From: Pseudofabraea citricarpa
Taxonomy: Eukaryota; Ascomycota; Leotiomycetes; Helotiales; Dermateaceae
Assembly (NCBI GenBank): GCA_029641185.1
Contig: JAPWGK010000003.1
Span: 1,240,001-1,304,000 of the forward strand
Length of the DNA stretch: 64,000 bases
Direction: 5' to 3'
Shown here: positions 20,795-33,376 of the stretch, in pieces
Layout: each line of letters opens with the position of its first letter
How positions within the stretch are numbered: position 1 is the first letter of the stretch
Notes under the pieces: model-generated
Told to the model about the DNA's origin: nothing
Databases searched by the model: none
What the model saw: only the letters and a program-made list of their open reading frames with translations
Translations under genes and position numbers: made by a program

Positions 20795-23441
20795 CGTAGC
20801 GCCGTTTCTTTCTTGTTTTCAGTTTGATGTTGAGAAGCGCGATGGATGTTTGGCGGCGAAATTTGATTTGGTCGTGTAATGTCTGTTCTCGGGTTTGAGA
20901 GCCACGGCGGTGTGATGAAGTGAGGAAGAGATAACTCTTGCTTTGGATTTTGCTTCTCTCGATGTGGGAAGTCTTGATCGAGGAAGAGATGCGCGTGCAA
21001 GTGATAGAGAGGAAGAGGGGGGAAATCCGAATAAGATATCTGCCTATTCATGAAACTTTATTCAGGTGATGAAGAATTACAAAAGGAGCAGGCGATGATT
21101 GTCCTTTTTCTTTGACCCTGATGACCTAGTCAGGTGGGTGGGTTGCGTTTCCGGCATTGGTTTAGCGTCGCTTGACCTTTTTTCCCTTTAGCGATCTCGT
21201 CCGATTTTTCTGTATTAAGAACTTTATCCCTTGCTTTCTGCACCATCGCAGATGCATTGGAATGGGGCTCCTTTCTCTTGCAAATAAATTTACCAATTCG
21301 GTTGGATGCATCTAGCTGTCTCAGTCCTTCTTAAATCGTGATAGTCTGCCATGGAAGTTCGGATTTGTATCACGTGATATAATCATGAAATTCATTCTTA
21401 CTGCTTATGTCTTACAATATATGTAATACCCTGTAAGAGTATGACGACGCACATTTAGTTTTACTTTGAAATAGTCCGTTCTCCGTGGGGTCAAACCGAA
21501 TCAATGAAGCGCTTCAGACTCTAGATTCTAGATCACTTTAAGCGACCAAGAGGACCGAATCCTTGTCACATTGTGCAAATACACTGCAGAGGATACAAAT
21601 ATTAGCTATTATTAATGCAAGAGTTTGAAAGAGATTCAACTCAAATTTAGGGCTATTTTACTATTATACCATTGAATAGGCGTGTATGTTTATCTACTTG
21701 TACTTCAAGTAATTTTCTCTCCGCTTAACCAATTCTGATTAACACAGGTATTAACTTGTAAATATTGATAGCTGGGCAGTAAACCAAGAATGAACATCTG
21801 TTCAACAAGATGACAAATTGAAATCAAGATTTAGCTTAAATTTCTCCTGTTTAGCTTGATTTCAAAAACGGATCTGTCTCCCTTTTCTTCCAGCACCATC
21901 CAAATCATCGCCTTGTCCGGCCCCGCGTTTGCCCTCCATAGACTCTTGATTAAAGTCGACATTCTTTAGCCTTTTGAATAGCGCTGGGTAACCTAGCTTG
22001 CTAATGAAAATACCATCCTGTTTGTAGGGCAACATAGAGAAAAGCATTGAGGTTTTCATCAAGTACAGCCTTGACAGAATGAGAATGGGGGATATGTGGA
22101 TTGAAATAAATTCCACTATGAGGATGCCCGTTTAATCCGCAATAATCTCCCACCTAAAATCGCAGAATCATAATATCAGGACTACTTATTCTAAAAGATT
22201 TAGAGATTTGAACTAAAATTTATGGTATTAAATATCTTGCAAACTGAATATTTCAAACTCTTTCCAGTACGTTCTCGCCAAAGAACTTTCCCACAAGACC
22301 TGCGTAGATCTCGGCACAGGTAATCTCCCAGGGTTGGTTGTATCAGGCTTCTTGCCTCCATTAGGATCTTGGGCCTGAAGCATCTTGCTTGACGTTATAT
22401 CATCTACAGACTTCCCAGAGTTGCCCATATTTTTCCTGGTCTGTCTCTGCTGGTATATCTTATATATCATAGGAATGTTCCTGATCGCACAAAGAAGAAT
22501 ACGATTATCTCCCATAGTATTATATTAGGCAAAGAATAAAGATGAAGCTTAACGAGGCTCCGGCCAAGCGGGATGATAGTAATCTTGTATAAGTGGATTG
22601 AGATCAAGATGATTGAGGTAAAACTAAATGTAGTCTTAAGGTAAGACAAAGAATAGTAGTCCAAATCTATACCATAAACGGCAGCTCTTGTGAAAGAAAA
22701 GGGCTATTAGATGATTGAAAGCCATCTAATAAGTCACAAACACCTAACATGCCGCCTTTAAAATAACAGATTTGGTTTTCTGCTACCTCAAAAGTCGTAC
22801 ATTGGATACTTTTGTCCTTGAATATTTATGATCAGTAAATATTTAGACTAATACCCCAAACTTCTATGCTAGCAACCACATAATTTATAAGGCACACGTA
22901 CGCCTTAGTATATTTTAGGACTTGAATGTGATATTCTATCAATAATTGAGCATAAATCACTCCGAATGCTGCTCTTAAACTAATATCACCTAGAGTAGTT
23001 TTCTTATTTAGAGAGCTAAATTTGGAGCATGCATCAATTAAAAAGTTAGCAATATAATTATTTGGAATGATATGGGTTTTAATGTGTTTTTCAGCATAAA
23101 ATATCAAGTATTTGCGTCATAAAAACAATCTCACTTGTGAAACTTGCTAGAGCATTAAGGTTGTGCCTTGACGTTTCTGAAAAATTGACAGCATTGTTAC
23201 TTCTTGCTTGGGGGTTGTTTTCGACTTAGAAAATGGTAACTGAGTCTTTGACTCTTTGACTGAAGATAGCGGAATACCAAGGAACAAAGGGGCAAAACAA
23301 CGTATTCAGTTTTCTTATATAACCATTGACTTGAACGTGTAGAAATCTTTGCCAAGCAGTTCTCACATTCATAAACATACTGAGTGAGAACTCGACTGAA
23401 GTTACTTGACTTAGATAAGCTCTTTCTAAAAACTTCACAGC
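20795..23441. other. AT-rich intergenic region with fragmentary minus-strand frames
   Basis: About 2.6 kb, strongly AT-rich from 21370. It has no intact gene. Minus-strand fragments near 22832-23107 and 22228-22515 have protein-like runs (for example SLRAAFGVIYAQLLIEYHIQ) broken by stops. This could be a mutated mobile element, but no diagnostic domain remains. A TCACGTGA palindrome lies at 21370-21377. Confidence 0.4.
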
Positions 23442-24398
23442 ATGGCAGCAACAACTTCATCGGGGCCAGGACAGTACAGTCGCGGTGCTCGTTATTCCTA
23501 CATAAATAAGTACTTCCCGTTCATGCCAATGGATAAATTCCCCCCTCCTACACCACAAGATGGGCCACATGATGGTTTAGAAAAGAGTAATCCTTTAGTA
23601 ACGATCTCGCTTGGCGAGGGCAGTGAGAGAGTCACATTTGGACCATACCCAAGACTTTTCCTCAACCAGTTCTCGCCGTGGTTTAGTGCTACACTCAACT
23701 TCCAAGATTATCACACTCATATTTCAGAATTCACACCTGCGGCTTTTAGGACAATCGAGCGTTGGCTTTGTCCGTGGCTAGTTCCACAAGGCTTGATTAG
23801 CCACTATAATTACGTCATCTGGGACTCCGATGGATTAGACCAAGAGGTTGATATTCTCCAAGTCTGGCATTTGGCTCATTACTTGCAACTTGACGACTTT
23901 GCCAACGGCATTCAAGATATCTACTGGACCGGCTGCCAAGAGGTTGTTGGTGCCCCAGACGATTTTTCGAAGTTCATTCTACAACGCGATGACATGACGT
24001 TTATAGATAAGAACGATTTTTGGAACACCCAGATAGGCGAGGCCATGCGCTACGCACTCATTAGAGAGATACTCAACCGTTGTATGACTCTTGAGGTGGA
24101 TGATACAGACTCTGAAGTGTTACCTAAGGAAGTGGTTGACCTCATCGGGCCCACCTCAAGTCCAATCATTCGCGACAAGCTCAAGGTTGCAAACTTGCTC
24201 ATGATCGATCTGGCTCGGGCAGTGGCATTTGAGGAAATTGAAAATCGGCTTTTACTACGTTGTGATATCACGCATTTCCACCCGACAGGAGAACGCTGCG
24301 AGGATCCTAGAGGTCGGAAGACTGTTGGAGATGTCCACTCCCTGATGAACACTTTCCACTCTGCTACCAATTCTGACAATAATGAAGAGGAAATCTAA
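23442..24398 (+). CDS. BTB/POZ-like domain protein (318 aa)
   Basis: Single exon with ATG at 23442 (CAGCATGGC). Residues about 48-170 follow the pattern of fungal BTB/POZ-fold proteins: a beta strand (NPLVTISLGEG), an aromatic and hydrophobic FGPYPRLFLNQFSPWFSATL equivalent of the 'hkxxLxxxSxyF' segment, FRTIERWLCPWL, then DILQVWHLAHYLQLDDFAN matching the alpha4-alpha5 region. The C-terminal half is helical and acidic. No transmembrane or signal sequence. BTB folds mediate dimerisation or Cullin-3 binding, but the partner is unknown here. These are abundant, poorly conserved fungal genes. The BTB call rests on pattern only. Confidence 0.65.
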   Translation: MAATTSSGPGQYSRGARYSYINKYFPFMPMDKFPPPTPQDGPHDGLEKSNPLVTISLGEGSERVTFGPYPRLFLNQFSPWFSATLNFQDYHTHISEFTPAAFRTIERWLCPWLVPQGLISHYNYVIWDSDGLDQEVDILQVWHLAHYLQLDDFANGIQDIYWTGCQEVVGAPDDFSKFILQRDDMTFIDKNDFWNTQIGEAMRYALIREILNRCMTLEVDDTDSEVLPKEVVDLIGPTSSPIIRDKLKVANLLMIDLARAVAFEEIENRLLLRCDITHFHPTGERCEDPRGRKTVGDVHSLMNTFHSATNSDNNEEEI

Positions 24399-25014
24399 TA
24401 GTGCGCGGCTACCCAGAATTTGTTAGATCATGATGCATATAGTTTTCTAGAATAATGGATTGGTTTTCTTAGATAACGTCTATCCCTGCGTGCCGGAGAA
24501 AAATCATAAGTACTTTGAGTTTAACAATTTAAAAATCTATAAATCTTTTGATGTCTTTAAAATGTTTTGAAAATTACCTTCTTTAGCCACTCCCGGACAC
24601 TTCCGACCCCTTGTACTAGAAAATTCTACTCTTGTCGTCGCCGTCGCGCCTGATCAGCAGAAGAGTCCTTTTTAGCGTAGAATGAGATTCCTCTGTTGCA
24701 GCTCCACCACCAAGCTCTTACCATTTCTGATATATATGTAAAAGTAATGCAACTGACAATAGTACTGTATTTGGGCTAGCGAAACGACCCCGCACATCTG
24801 TGGGGCTGGTTGGTTGCGCCACACTTGGTAATAATCTTGATGTCTGGGTTAGTCGGGTCGGTCCAGGCACGAAAGTCGCAAAGAAAATGTAGACAGAGAC
24901 AGACGCATTCGAAGGCACGTTCAAATCAGCGTCGACCCTATCTTGTCGCCGAACTCTCACCTGCTAGAGATCTTTTGAACACACTACTCAGCGGCGGCTA
25001 GGCCGGCCCGGACC
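24399..25014. other. intergenic, no supported gene
   Basis: 3' flank of the BTB-like gene and promoter of the phosphotransferase-like gene. No coding region is seen. Confidence 0.5.
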
Positions 25015-26630
25015 ATGCCTCCTGCCATCAAGCTAGATCACCGGAAACCCATCACGTACGAATCGGCAATAAAGAAAGATGCAAATATCATCAGCCAAGC
25101 AGCATACTTTGAGGCAGCGACGGAGCTCTATGATTTACTCTGGGATCAGAGGCAAACCATTCAAGCACTTGTCAGGCACCATTTGAGGCTTAGTAACCGA
25201 GACGCCTGTATTATCGATGCGAAGGCTCGATGGATTCGTGGCAGCTTCAATGTCTGTATACCTATCGAGGTACGGTCGACCCGCTGCCACAAGAAGCTCA
25301 TCTTTCGTTGTCCTATGCCACACAAGCTTGCCGAAGTCAAGTACCCTGGCACAGTGGATGAGAAGTTGAGCTCTGAGGTGGGAACGTATGCCTGGATACA
25401 ACATCAATGCCCCGATATCCGTATTCCACACTTGTATGGCTTCGGCTTCTCTGACCATCGACATGTAAGTTACTTTACCTACTGCCTGACAGCTTCCGCG
25501 CTAACTATGCTGCTGGTGTATAGTTCGTCCATGAGGATCAAAAACCTCTCTACATCCGCCTTTGGCGCATGCTTCAACGCCGCCTCCGTAATCTTCTTCG
25601 ATGCCATACTCTCTCACCCTATACCGCCCATCCAACGAACCAACGACTTTCTGCTGCATACATGATACTTGAATATATTGGTCCTGATACGGGCCAGATG
25701 CTCTCCAGCACCTGGGAGAAACACCGGCATGACCCGTTACGCAGGCAGAACCTCTTTCGAGGCATGGCTCGCTTGATGCTTTCCTTGGCTAATATCCCTC
25801 AGCCTCGAATCGGGTCATTCCAGTTCAATGCCGAGGGAACGATAACATTGACAAACCGACCACTACCTTGCTCTGTTATTATCTTAGAAAATGAGGGTGC
25901 GCGGAGAACGACACAGAGGAACGAAACGTATACCTGCACTGAGCCGTTTGTTGCAGATATGCTTGCACTCCATGAGAACAGCTTTCTTATCAACCCAAAC
26001 GCAGTTTATGATGATGAAGACTGCCGTGGTCAAATGGCGGCTGGGGCATTGCTAAGGATGCTGTCGCATCATTACGTCGTGCGGAAACGCCGCAACGGAC
26101 CCTTCTTTCTCCAGTTTACCGACCTCCATGGAAGCAATCTCTTTGTTGACGGACAATGGAACATCACTTGTATAATAGATCTTGAGTGGATCTGTGCTTT
26201 ACCTGCAGAGATGCTTGCTGTGCCTTATTGGCTTACAGGACATGGTATCGATGAGATAGTGGGCGATAACCTCCATGAATTCGACGAGGCCCGGCAGCAA
26301 TTTATGGAAATATTTGAGGCAGAAGAGGTTAAGAGGGCCTCGAAGCAAAAGCCTACGCTGGCGAGTGTCATGTATGAAGGTTGGGAGTCCGATGGAGTAT
26401 GGTTTTGGCGTTGTCTTACATCTACAAATGCCATGATTTCTCTTGTAGAAGACCATATCTGTCCTAGATTTTCTCGTTTATCTTCTAAGGCTGAGGAAAT
26501 CTTCTCTCAGTATTGGTGTCAAAATTCTGCTGAGGTTGTTGAGAGAAAAGTCACTGATTATGAAGGGTACAGAAAGGAATTAGAAGGCTTATTTGGCACG
26601 CAGACTGAGAACCATAATAGCTGGACTTGA
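25015..26630 (+). CDS. aminoglycoside phosphotransferase-fold (APH/ChoK-like) protein
   Basis: Two exons, 25015-25464 and 25524-26630, with a 59-nt intron (GTAAGT donor) in phase 0; protein 518 aa. The fold is that of the phosphotransferase enzyme family. The N-lobe includes FNVCIPIEV and KLAEVKYPG, where the Lys may bind ATP. The hinge-like MILEYIGPDTGQML follows. The catalytic loop is DLHGSN (Asp350, Asn355; the canonical form is HGD-x2-x2-N), and the metal-binding motif is IDLEW (Asp369). This arrangement, with D before LHG rather than HGD, is common in fungal members. The substrate is unknown; in fungi these genes are numerous and often in accessory regions. No signal peptide. Confidence 0.85.
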
Positions 26631-26655
26631 ATTCGGTTTTTGTGCAGATCAAGGT

Positions 26656-26886
26656 TTACTTTCCCTGTCCTTTTTCCTTTGCCTCATTCTCTTTCGCTTC
26701 CCGCTCCTCCTTTTCTCTCTGCTCTCTCTTCATCTTTCTCTCCTCTCTATCCTTCTCAGTGTTGTCACTAGATGCATGCACAATCTCGTAATTGGTGGTC
26801 AAATTTTGATTTCCTCGATAGATACGTACATTCAATTCTTCCGCCTCCCCCAAGGTGTGACTCCATCGAGTTCCGTCATCAGCCAT
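26656..26886 (-). CDS. putative small charged protein (76 aa)
   Basis: ATG at 26886. The first 40 residues (with WSHTLGEAEELNVRIYRG) look like a folded start. The rest is a Lys/Glu/Arg-rich helix or coiled coil reading through a pyrimidine-rich plus strand. It ends 26 bp from the stop of the convergent phosphotransferase-like gene. The charged tail could be a compositional artefact, so this is tentative. I recognise no family. Confidence 0.4.
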   Translation of the reverse strand: MADDGTRWSHTLGEAEELNVRIYRGNQNLTTNYEIVHASSDNTEKDREERKMKREQREKEEREAKENEAKEKGQGK

Positions 26887-27182
26887 GATTAAATTTGCTT
26901 ACGGAGGACAGGCGTTTGATATTGTCAGATCGCAGGTGTGGCAATGCTATCGAGGATAAGAAGGATGTTGATGACACTGTAGAGCGATACAGTAATTGTG
27001 TGTCGCGATAACAGAGGTTAGCCTTCAAGGATGCACGTGATTGGGTTCCAAGCGGAAGGCATCAGCAGCATTACTTTCGAAGACATGTCAGCCAAGCCAA
27101 CTGCACTGCCTTCTGAACGATTAGTTTCGGCCATTACCTATCGCTGGATAATCAATATTCACCAATCCAACAATAGTAAGAT

Positions 27183-27446
27183 ATGGCTTCCGAATCCCGC
27201 AAAAGCCACGAAGACTCTGCTGCTCCTCAAGAGGCCAGCGTTCAGACGCAAGCACCACCGTCCAAATTTGCAGTGGTCAAGGTTTTCGATCCTAAAGGAG
27301 AACTGACATTGCATCGACTCTCTTCCTCCACCCTTTTCACATGCGGTCGCTGCAACAAAGAGAAGACAGCGAAGCTTGTAGCCACCCACCGCAATCAATG
27401 GAACGACCTTCGTTGCAACGCTTGTTATGGCCAGCTTCTTTCATAA
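27183..27446 (+). CDS. small conserved fungal zinc-binding protein (87 aa)
   Basis: Single exon starting at ATG 27183. The N-terminal 30 residues are disordered (Ser, Glu, Ala, Gln). The C-terminal half has a clear treble-clef-like pattern: TCGRCNKEKTAKLVATH, then LRCNACYGQLLS, giving C-x2-C and C-x2-C pairs about 20 residues apart. Proteins with this ending are widespread single-copy genes in ascomycetes, with unknown function. There is no signal peptide or membrane segment. It is probably nuclear or cytosolic. Confidence 0.75.
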   Translation: MASESRKSHEDSAAPQEASVQTQAPPSKFAVVKVFDPKGELTLHRLSSSTLFTCGRCNKEKTAKLVATHRNQWNDLRCNACYGQLLS

Positions 27447-29042
27447 GATTGGGAGCTGGATTCTTTGGGCGGAATCGGTACTATTAAGGGAGAATGAAGC
27501 TCATACTGGGATGGAGTATACTCGTTGGGAAGCTCATATGAATTGGAGAGGCGACAAGAGTTCGACGGTGGTGCTGTAGGTCGAGGGATCTTGTTATAAG
27601 ATACAAAAATCGCTCTTCACGACAACGCGATTGTGATTTTCGAGTTAAGTTAGCTTGGTTGAGTCTAGGACTGTCCAGGAGAGCATGTACCATAACAGGC
27701 TCATTGAGATTATGAATAAAAGTATCATCACTGCACCTGCTTCGTACTTGCCAAGTAAAAAGGACTGCCTGATAACCAATATCAGAAGGGAATTGGAATC
27801 ACAGCTAGAGAATCAAATAGTTAGTAGCATCGAAAGCAATCACGATTATGATATTGAAACCCCAAAAAGCGGTAATTCATTCCTTCTATTGCGCCGATAA
27901 TACAGCTAACTCGAACATAGCAGTTAGTCGCGTGGCCTGCGCCAGCCTGCCCCAAGAAACCCACCTTTGGATTCTATTATCCAGATTGCGAGCTGCGGTA
28001 ATGGAGGATTATGTAGGGCGCAAAATCCCGCCCTCGCTTATTATGATGCGGCATTCTGTGTACCACCAACTTATCCGGATAAATCCAGCAGGCAGGTTTC
28101 CCTGTATTCTATGTCTTTAAACTCTGGAATTAGATTTGAACTCGATAGAAGCTCTGGATCATGTTCCCAAATGCCGGGAATGGGGGATCATTCGTAGCCA
28201 AGCAAGGGGTCTCAGCTGTAGCAGCTTTGGAAGTTCTCAATAGAACAGTCGACAGCATGGCCAAAACTATAATTTTTTTTTCAAATGCAAGTCGAGTTCT
28301 TGTAGATAAATAGCTCAGCAATAATAGTAAAACAATTAATATCCTCATGTTCATGTGGTTGGAATTTCAAGAACCTTAGACTGTGAAGTCTTTCCGGCAC
28401 GCAGGGTTTTCCGCCACGCAAGAATGGACGTTACTGGATTAGTATTTTTTTTATTTTTAATAATAGATCAAGGTTTTGCCGTAATTTCGTCTGTGTGGTT
28501 GTGGAAAACGAAGAATTTCTGCCGCTGCGTGAATGCGAAGAGTTGTGAAACGAAAATTATAGGCCGAAATATCATATAAATGCCATCTAAGTCAATATTG
28601 TGGCTCTGAAGAGACCCTGCTGGCTAGAAGCTGCAAGTGCACAGGCCATCAAGTTAAATTCAGACTGGTACTATTATCATGTTGGTTTAATGCTCAGTAC
28701 GTAGAGGTTATTTATTACATCTGCCGCTTGAGTAACGTCGCTACTTGGCTTGTTCCAACAAACCAAAGACTAGAAAGTGGAAGAAAGGGCAGAAAAGAAA
28801 ACGATAGTGCGTGCTTATTTACAAGATGACCAGAAGGCCAAACCCATATTATGTGATTGGTTTGACGTAAAAAGACTTACTAGATAAACCCTTCCACGGG
28901 TCCAGCATGTGAATTTAAAATTCTTGATCAAACCCAAAATACTTCCAAATAATTATAAACCTAATAAGTTCGGAGTTTTCATCTTGGTCAACCATCCCAA
29001 AAAAACCCCTGAGCGACAACTTGAGTAAAGCGTATATCTAAA
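27447..29042. other. intergenic, no supported gene
   Basis: AT-rich with short frames on both strands and none domain-like. It separates the small zinc protein from the 3' end of the minus-strand glycosyltransferase-like gene. Confidence 0.5.
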
Positions 29043-30532
29043 TCAAGGCCATAATGCAGCACCCATAAAAGCCAATGCACCAACATCGCCAAACACGGTG
29101 CTTAATCCATCTTTGAACGTCTGACCCCCTGAAGGGTTCGTCCCGCTCATCGAGTCAGTATCGCCTCCGATGAATTTACCTTGCCCATAGACGATATGTC
29201 TCCGCATCGCAACGTTCCAGCTGAATGAACTTTCCTTTACGCCTCCGAATCGACTCGATCGAAGTAATACTTCGTAATCAACCAACGCCTGCTGATCCCA
29301 AGTCAATCGGTCAATCTCTGCCAGCTCGGCTGCAAATTCAGGTTCTGCAAGCAGGGACGTCTTTGTTTCTGTTGTTAAGTTGAATTCAAGCGCCTTGATG
29401 GTGAAATTTTCGATATTTGTTTCGGATCCTGTTGCGAGATATAGCGTCTTTAAACCTTGCTCGTGAGCTGCTTCTACATAATTCTTGCTCTGCTCATCGT
29501 ACTTCGTCCACAATTCGTCCATCGGTTGTAGGTGCGCGCCATAATATTTTCCTTCTTCGATCCCAGACTCAGGGTCTATGTTCATCGCATGCTTTTGGTC
29601 CATGGCATACAACACAGCTCCCGCTAGCCTCCTCACATCATGCCTGAAGCGAAGGATTCGTCCGAAACTAGCCACGAATTCTGGCTTGTCATAGTCGAGG
29701 GGGAATTGAAGGTGCGGCGTGGAGAGTGATATACGGACAGGAAGTTCCGGGCTGACTTTATACTCGGTGGTTCCGTTCAAGAATTTATCAAACTTGGATC
29801 GCCATTCTCCGAGTTTTGCAAGTACGGCGCCATACTTGAATTCGGTAGCAAGGTCTTGTGGAGAAAGCGAGTGATCGGTTCCCACTGAAGGCTTGTCCCA
29901 GAGATCGTTGAGAGAGTAATAAATCTGCATCTGCGGACAAGACTGAGAAAGACTGTAATGCTGTCAGATCTGATCTGCGTCTGCCTGATATGGCATACAT
30001 ACGAATTCACAAAATGATCGATATCGAAGAAATATGACATGGGAATTTGCTTGCTCGGGAACATTTCATTCAGTTCCTGACCCCGTGTTACAACTTCAGG
30101 TATTATAAAGGCACCTGGAGATATTAATGCCATTGGAAAGATAAAATCAATTCTTGAGAACGTACCACCTGCTTCAATCGCGTATCTAACACAGTTCAGG
30201 ATCACATTTCTCACAGTGCCTATGCCACCTTCGGGCGCCTTGCACTCGATCACCAAGCCAGCTACCCATGTCTTACTGTCGCACAAAACCTTGATCGCCT
30301 CGTAGTCAATTGGTCCATCTATCTCATTCTCAAGCACATCATTCACAAACGCTGCCTTCCTTCCAATCGTAATCTGATCATAGAAGTCGTTTGCTGAGCT
30401 GTAGATCGTGTTCAGACGATGATGTTGTGAGGTGTCTGAAGGATGCGAGAGAAAGTAGATCAAACTTAACACACTGAGAAGGATGATGGCCAGCTTGAAA
30501 GGAGACGCTCGAGGTGTACCTGCAAGACCCAT
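29043..30532 (-). CDS. type II membrane protein, GDP-fucose O-fucosyltransferase-like
   Basis: Two exons: 30003-30532 and 29043-29952, with a 50-nt intron in phase; protein 479 aa. After a short basic cytosolic N-terminus there is one membrane anchor at residues about 12-30 (FKLAIILLSVLSLIYFLSH). The lumenal part has the fucosyltransferase-like pattern of fungal relatives: GIGTVRNVILNCVRYAIEAG near residue 100, MSYFFDIDHF, a CPQMQIY segment after the intron, FGRILRFRHDVRRLAG in the middle, and LYLATGSETNIENF near the nucleotide-sugar-binding region. It presumably acts in the Golgi on glycoproteins or glycans. The donor and acceptor are not determinable. The C-terminus (FGDVGALAFMGAALWP) is hydrophobic. 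The family is called by pattern, so it may be another GT-B-like fungal family. Confidence 0.65.
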
Positions 30533-31987
30533 GATGAAGCTGCAGGAAGAAAAGCACGATACTGCGACAAGGTAAAGAAAAGAGGTGGTTCAGGGTGTGT
30601 GGTACATCTGCAGGAATGTGAGGGGAAACCCCCCTTGCACATTTTCCATTGACAATGAAAATCAATATTTAAGGTGCAAACCAAAGGGGCCTCAGTGATG
30701 GAAGAAGTAAAGGGCTGGCATCGTTCCCGTCCTACAGAAGCACTACTTTTGCCGTCAGACTGCTTTCCGCTCGCCACGACGCAACCAGACTGGATCGGCT
30801 GAGCCACCAGAACCCTAATCGATGAAAGGGGTTAATGGTGGCGGTCAAATGAATTGCTCGAAGCTGAAGATGGCGCAATGGCTATTGTGTTCCCTGCTGA
30901 TGCCCATCAAATAGCTCTATTGATAACGAAGCTTCCACTTGAAGACAGCAGAGATCATGAGCTCGAAAAGACAGCGGGCGCATGTTGATAGCTGGGTTAT
31001 TTTCTCTCATGGCACTGCGACCGCACAGGTAGGGAAAATTGTGAAGACAATTCGAATCCTAAGCTGGTTATTGTGTTATACGATATATGCTGTGTTTTGC
31101 CCGAGTTGTAGAAAATATTAGATGGAAGAACGATGAATGGAGGAGCAAAGACAGGGACAACATCAAGGAACCAAGGGCGGGTCACGTGCTAAGCACATGC
31201 ACTCGAAATCCGATGAATAAATAAACAAGTAAGAAAAAAGAGTATTGTTTTGCTGACAGCTATTTTCCCAGCTCGACTGCACAAAGAATCAACCTACACT
31301 CTCTTGTCCATCTTTCGTGCAGAGCAAAATTCGAAGCCAAAGACTAAAATTTGGCTTTGCCATTTCTGGTAAGAATCAACCAACGAGCATATCAGCTCTG
31401 CAAACAGAACGAGAATTTTAATTACTCTTGCTTCTGCACCTAGATTTTGATTCTATAACAAGCCCTCATTTTACCAAGAATCAAACTCCTTCAGTTAGCA
31501 TAATAAGCACGTGACTTGAACACTTTCTTGTGCCGTGAAGATATATTTTTCCTGGGAGATAGCAGATGATGCAAAAAGCCATTCGTTTATGTCACGGAAT
31601 ATAGTGCCATGACTTGGAGTCTCTGAATGTTTGAGATATAGAGGGATCAATGTTCAGATCACAGGACGACCCTTGGTCACCTATTCTCAGCCTCCAAGAC
31701 TCTGTTTTACTTTCCAATGTCTTTGGCGCACAAGTCAAATGACCGAAGCGATATTGTAGAACTATTCGCATGTCACGTGGCTACGTGTCTCTGTTGCCTG
31801 GCGTTTGGCTTTTAGCGCGTCGGCAGCGCGAGCTCCTTCCACTTCCACCTGCACATTTCTCTCAAACCCAACTACGACTTCATCATTGTCGTGTGATGGT
31901 ATATGATCACAAGCAGTTAAGATCAAGTCGTTGGAAGGACGATCATCTTCTTCTTTGACCTCCACTTCATTTCCCTCTCGAGCCACC
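30533..31987. other. divergent intergenic region with CACGTG elements
   Basis: Shared upstream DNA of the glycosyltransferase-like gene (minus) and the SWIM/RING gene (plus). CACGTG hexamers occur near 31183, 31508 and 31774, the last about 210 bp before the ATG at 31988. No coding region is supported. Confidence 0.5.
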
Positions 31988-33376
31988 ATGGCGTCCAAGC
32001 ACGCGCTCGACGACAGTGCCGACCTGGTCTCAAATTGGGCCGAGTTCAGAGTTGGCGAACTTCAAGCTGCCCTGGCAGCTCGCGGTCTCACAAAATCCGG
32101 TAATAAAGCAAATCTTGTGGCTCGGCTTGAAAACTATGATAGAGAGCGCCAGCAAGCCGCTTCTGCTGCAGACCAAGAGAATGATGCCGAGGCCTCAACC
32201 AATTGGAATGAACTCAGAGTGGTTGATCTTCAGGCCGAGCTTCAGCGCCGTGGTCTTCCCAAAGCTGGCAAGAAAGCTGATCTTGTTGCTCGTCTCCAAG
32301 CTGACACCATGCCCCCTCTTCTATCTCAGTCTCCAAATAATGGTCCTCTAACCACTATGGCACCATCCTCTATGGGTGGCCCTGCGGCTCCAGCACCAGC
32401 CACCCCCTCAAAGCCAAAGGCGAAAAGGGCCAAGAAGGAACCGAGTCCGTACGTAAAAGACTCATCGGCCATCACAGCGAGTGCCACTAACAATATTTTT
32501 GCGATTCTAGAGATGTTGTAATCGATGGACCTCTTGCCTCACAATTGGTTGTTCACCAGACATATAATCCCACCACTGGAGAAACCCGCCCTCGACCTTT
32601 TGTTCCTGCTCCAGATGAGACATACAAGAAAAAGCTTAAGCGTATTCAAAAGGAACGCATGTTCATGCTGGATAGACAAAAGAGTACCGATCGCCATGGT
32701 TACTTGGCAGAAAAGTTTACCATCGCTGGAAGCACTGGCAATCTCTACAAGACCACCATTGGTAGGAGTCCAAGCTGCGATTGCATGGATGCTGTAAGTC
32801 TATCTCGTATAATCCCCAGCACTAAACTAATCAACAAATAGAGAATGCGTGGTCAGAAGTGCAAGCATATCAATTGTAAGTCAAGATTATCCCTTGTGAA
32901 TATATCCAACTGACGCGCGCTTAGATGCATTGATCATAATTCTCAAAGCCCCCACTCATTTGTGCTATCAAACAGCCTTCCTTTCTAATGAGCTCGAGGC
33001 AATATTTGCCAACGCACCAGTCACTCAAGCAGCAGAGCTTCATCATGGCCATGACCATGCTGCAGAAGAAGAGCAGTATAATGGTGTCCGCAAGCCAATT
33101 GAGGGAGAGTGTCCTATTTGTGTCTTTGATATGGAGCCTGGTGAAGAGCTTGTCTGGTGCAAGGCAGCCTGTGGCCAGAACTTCCATAAGGAATGCTTTG
33201 AACAGTGGCGTTCAAGTAAAAATGGTCGAACTGTCACTTGTGTCTATTGTCGTAGCGAGTGGCAGGAAGATGGACCTACAGATCAAATGGCGAAGATGAA
33301 AGCATCTGCTCAAAGGGTAAAGGGTTACCAGAACATTGGCCATTTGCCAATGTACTCTCAGCAAGGTGAACATTAG
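31988..33376 (+). CDS. SAP-SAP-SWIM-RING putative E3 ubiquitin ligase
   Basis: Four exons: 31988-32448, 32511-32793, 32842-32875, 32925-33376; introns of 62, 48 and 49 nt, all in frame. Protein 409 aa. Start is in a Kozak-like GCCACCATGG. Two SAP DNA/RNA-binding motifs lie at residues about 16-50 and 75-108 (ELQAALAARGLTKSGNKANL and DLQAELQRRGLPKAGKKADL). A Pro/Lys-rich linker with KPKAKRAKK may be a nuclear signal. The SWIM zinc finger is CDC...KCKH, formed across exons 2 and 3. The C-terminal RING is C3HC4: CPIC, then C-x3-C, H-x2-C and CVYC. SWIM plus RING is the layout of ZSWIM2/MEX-type E3 ligases; two SAP motifs suggest a chromatin target. Neither substrate nor E2 is known. Confidence 0.85.
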
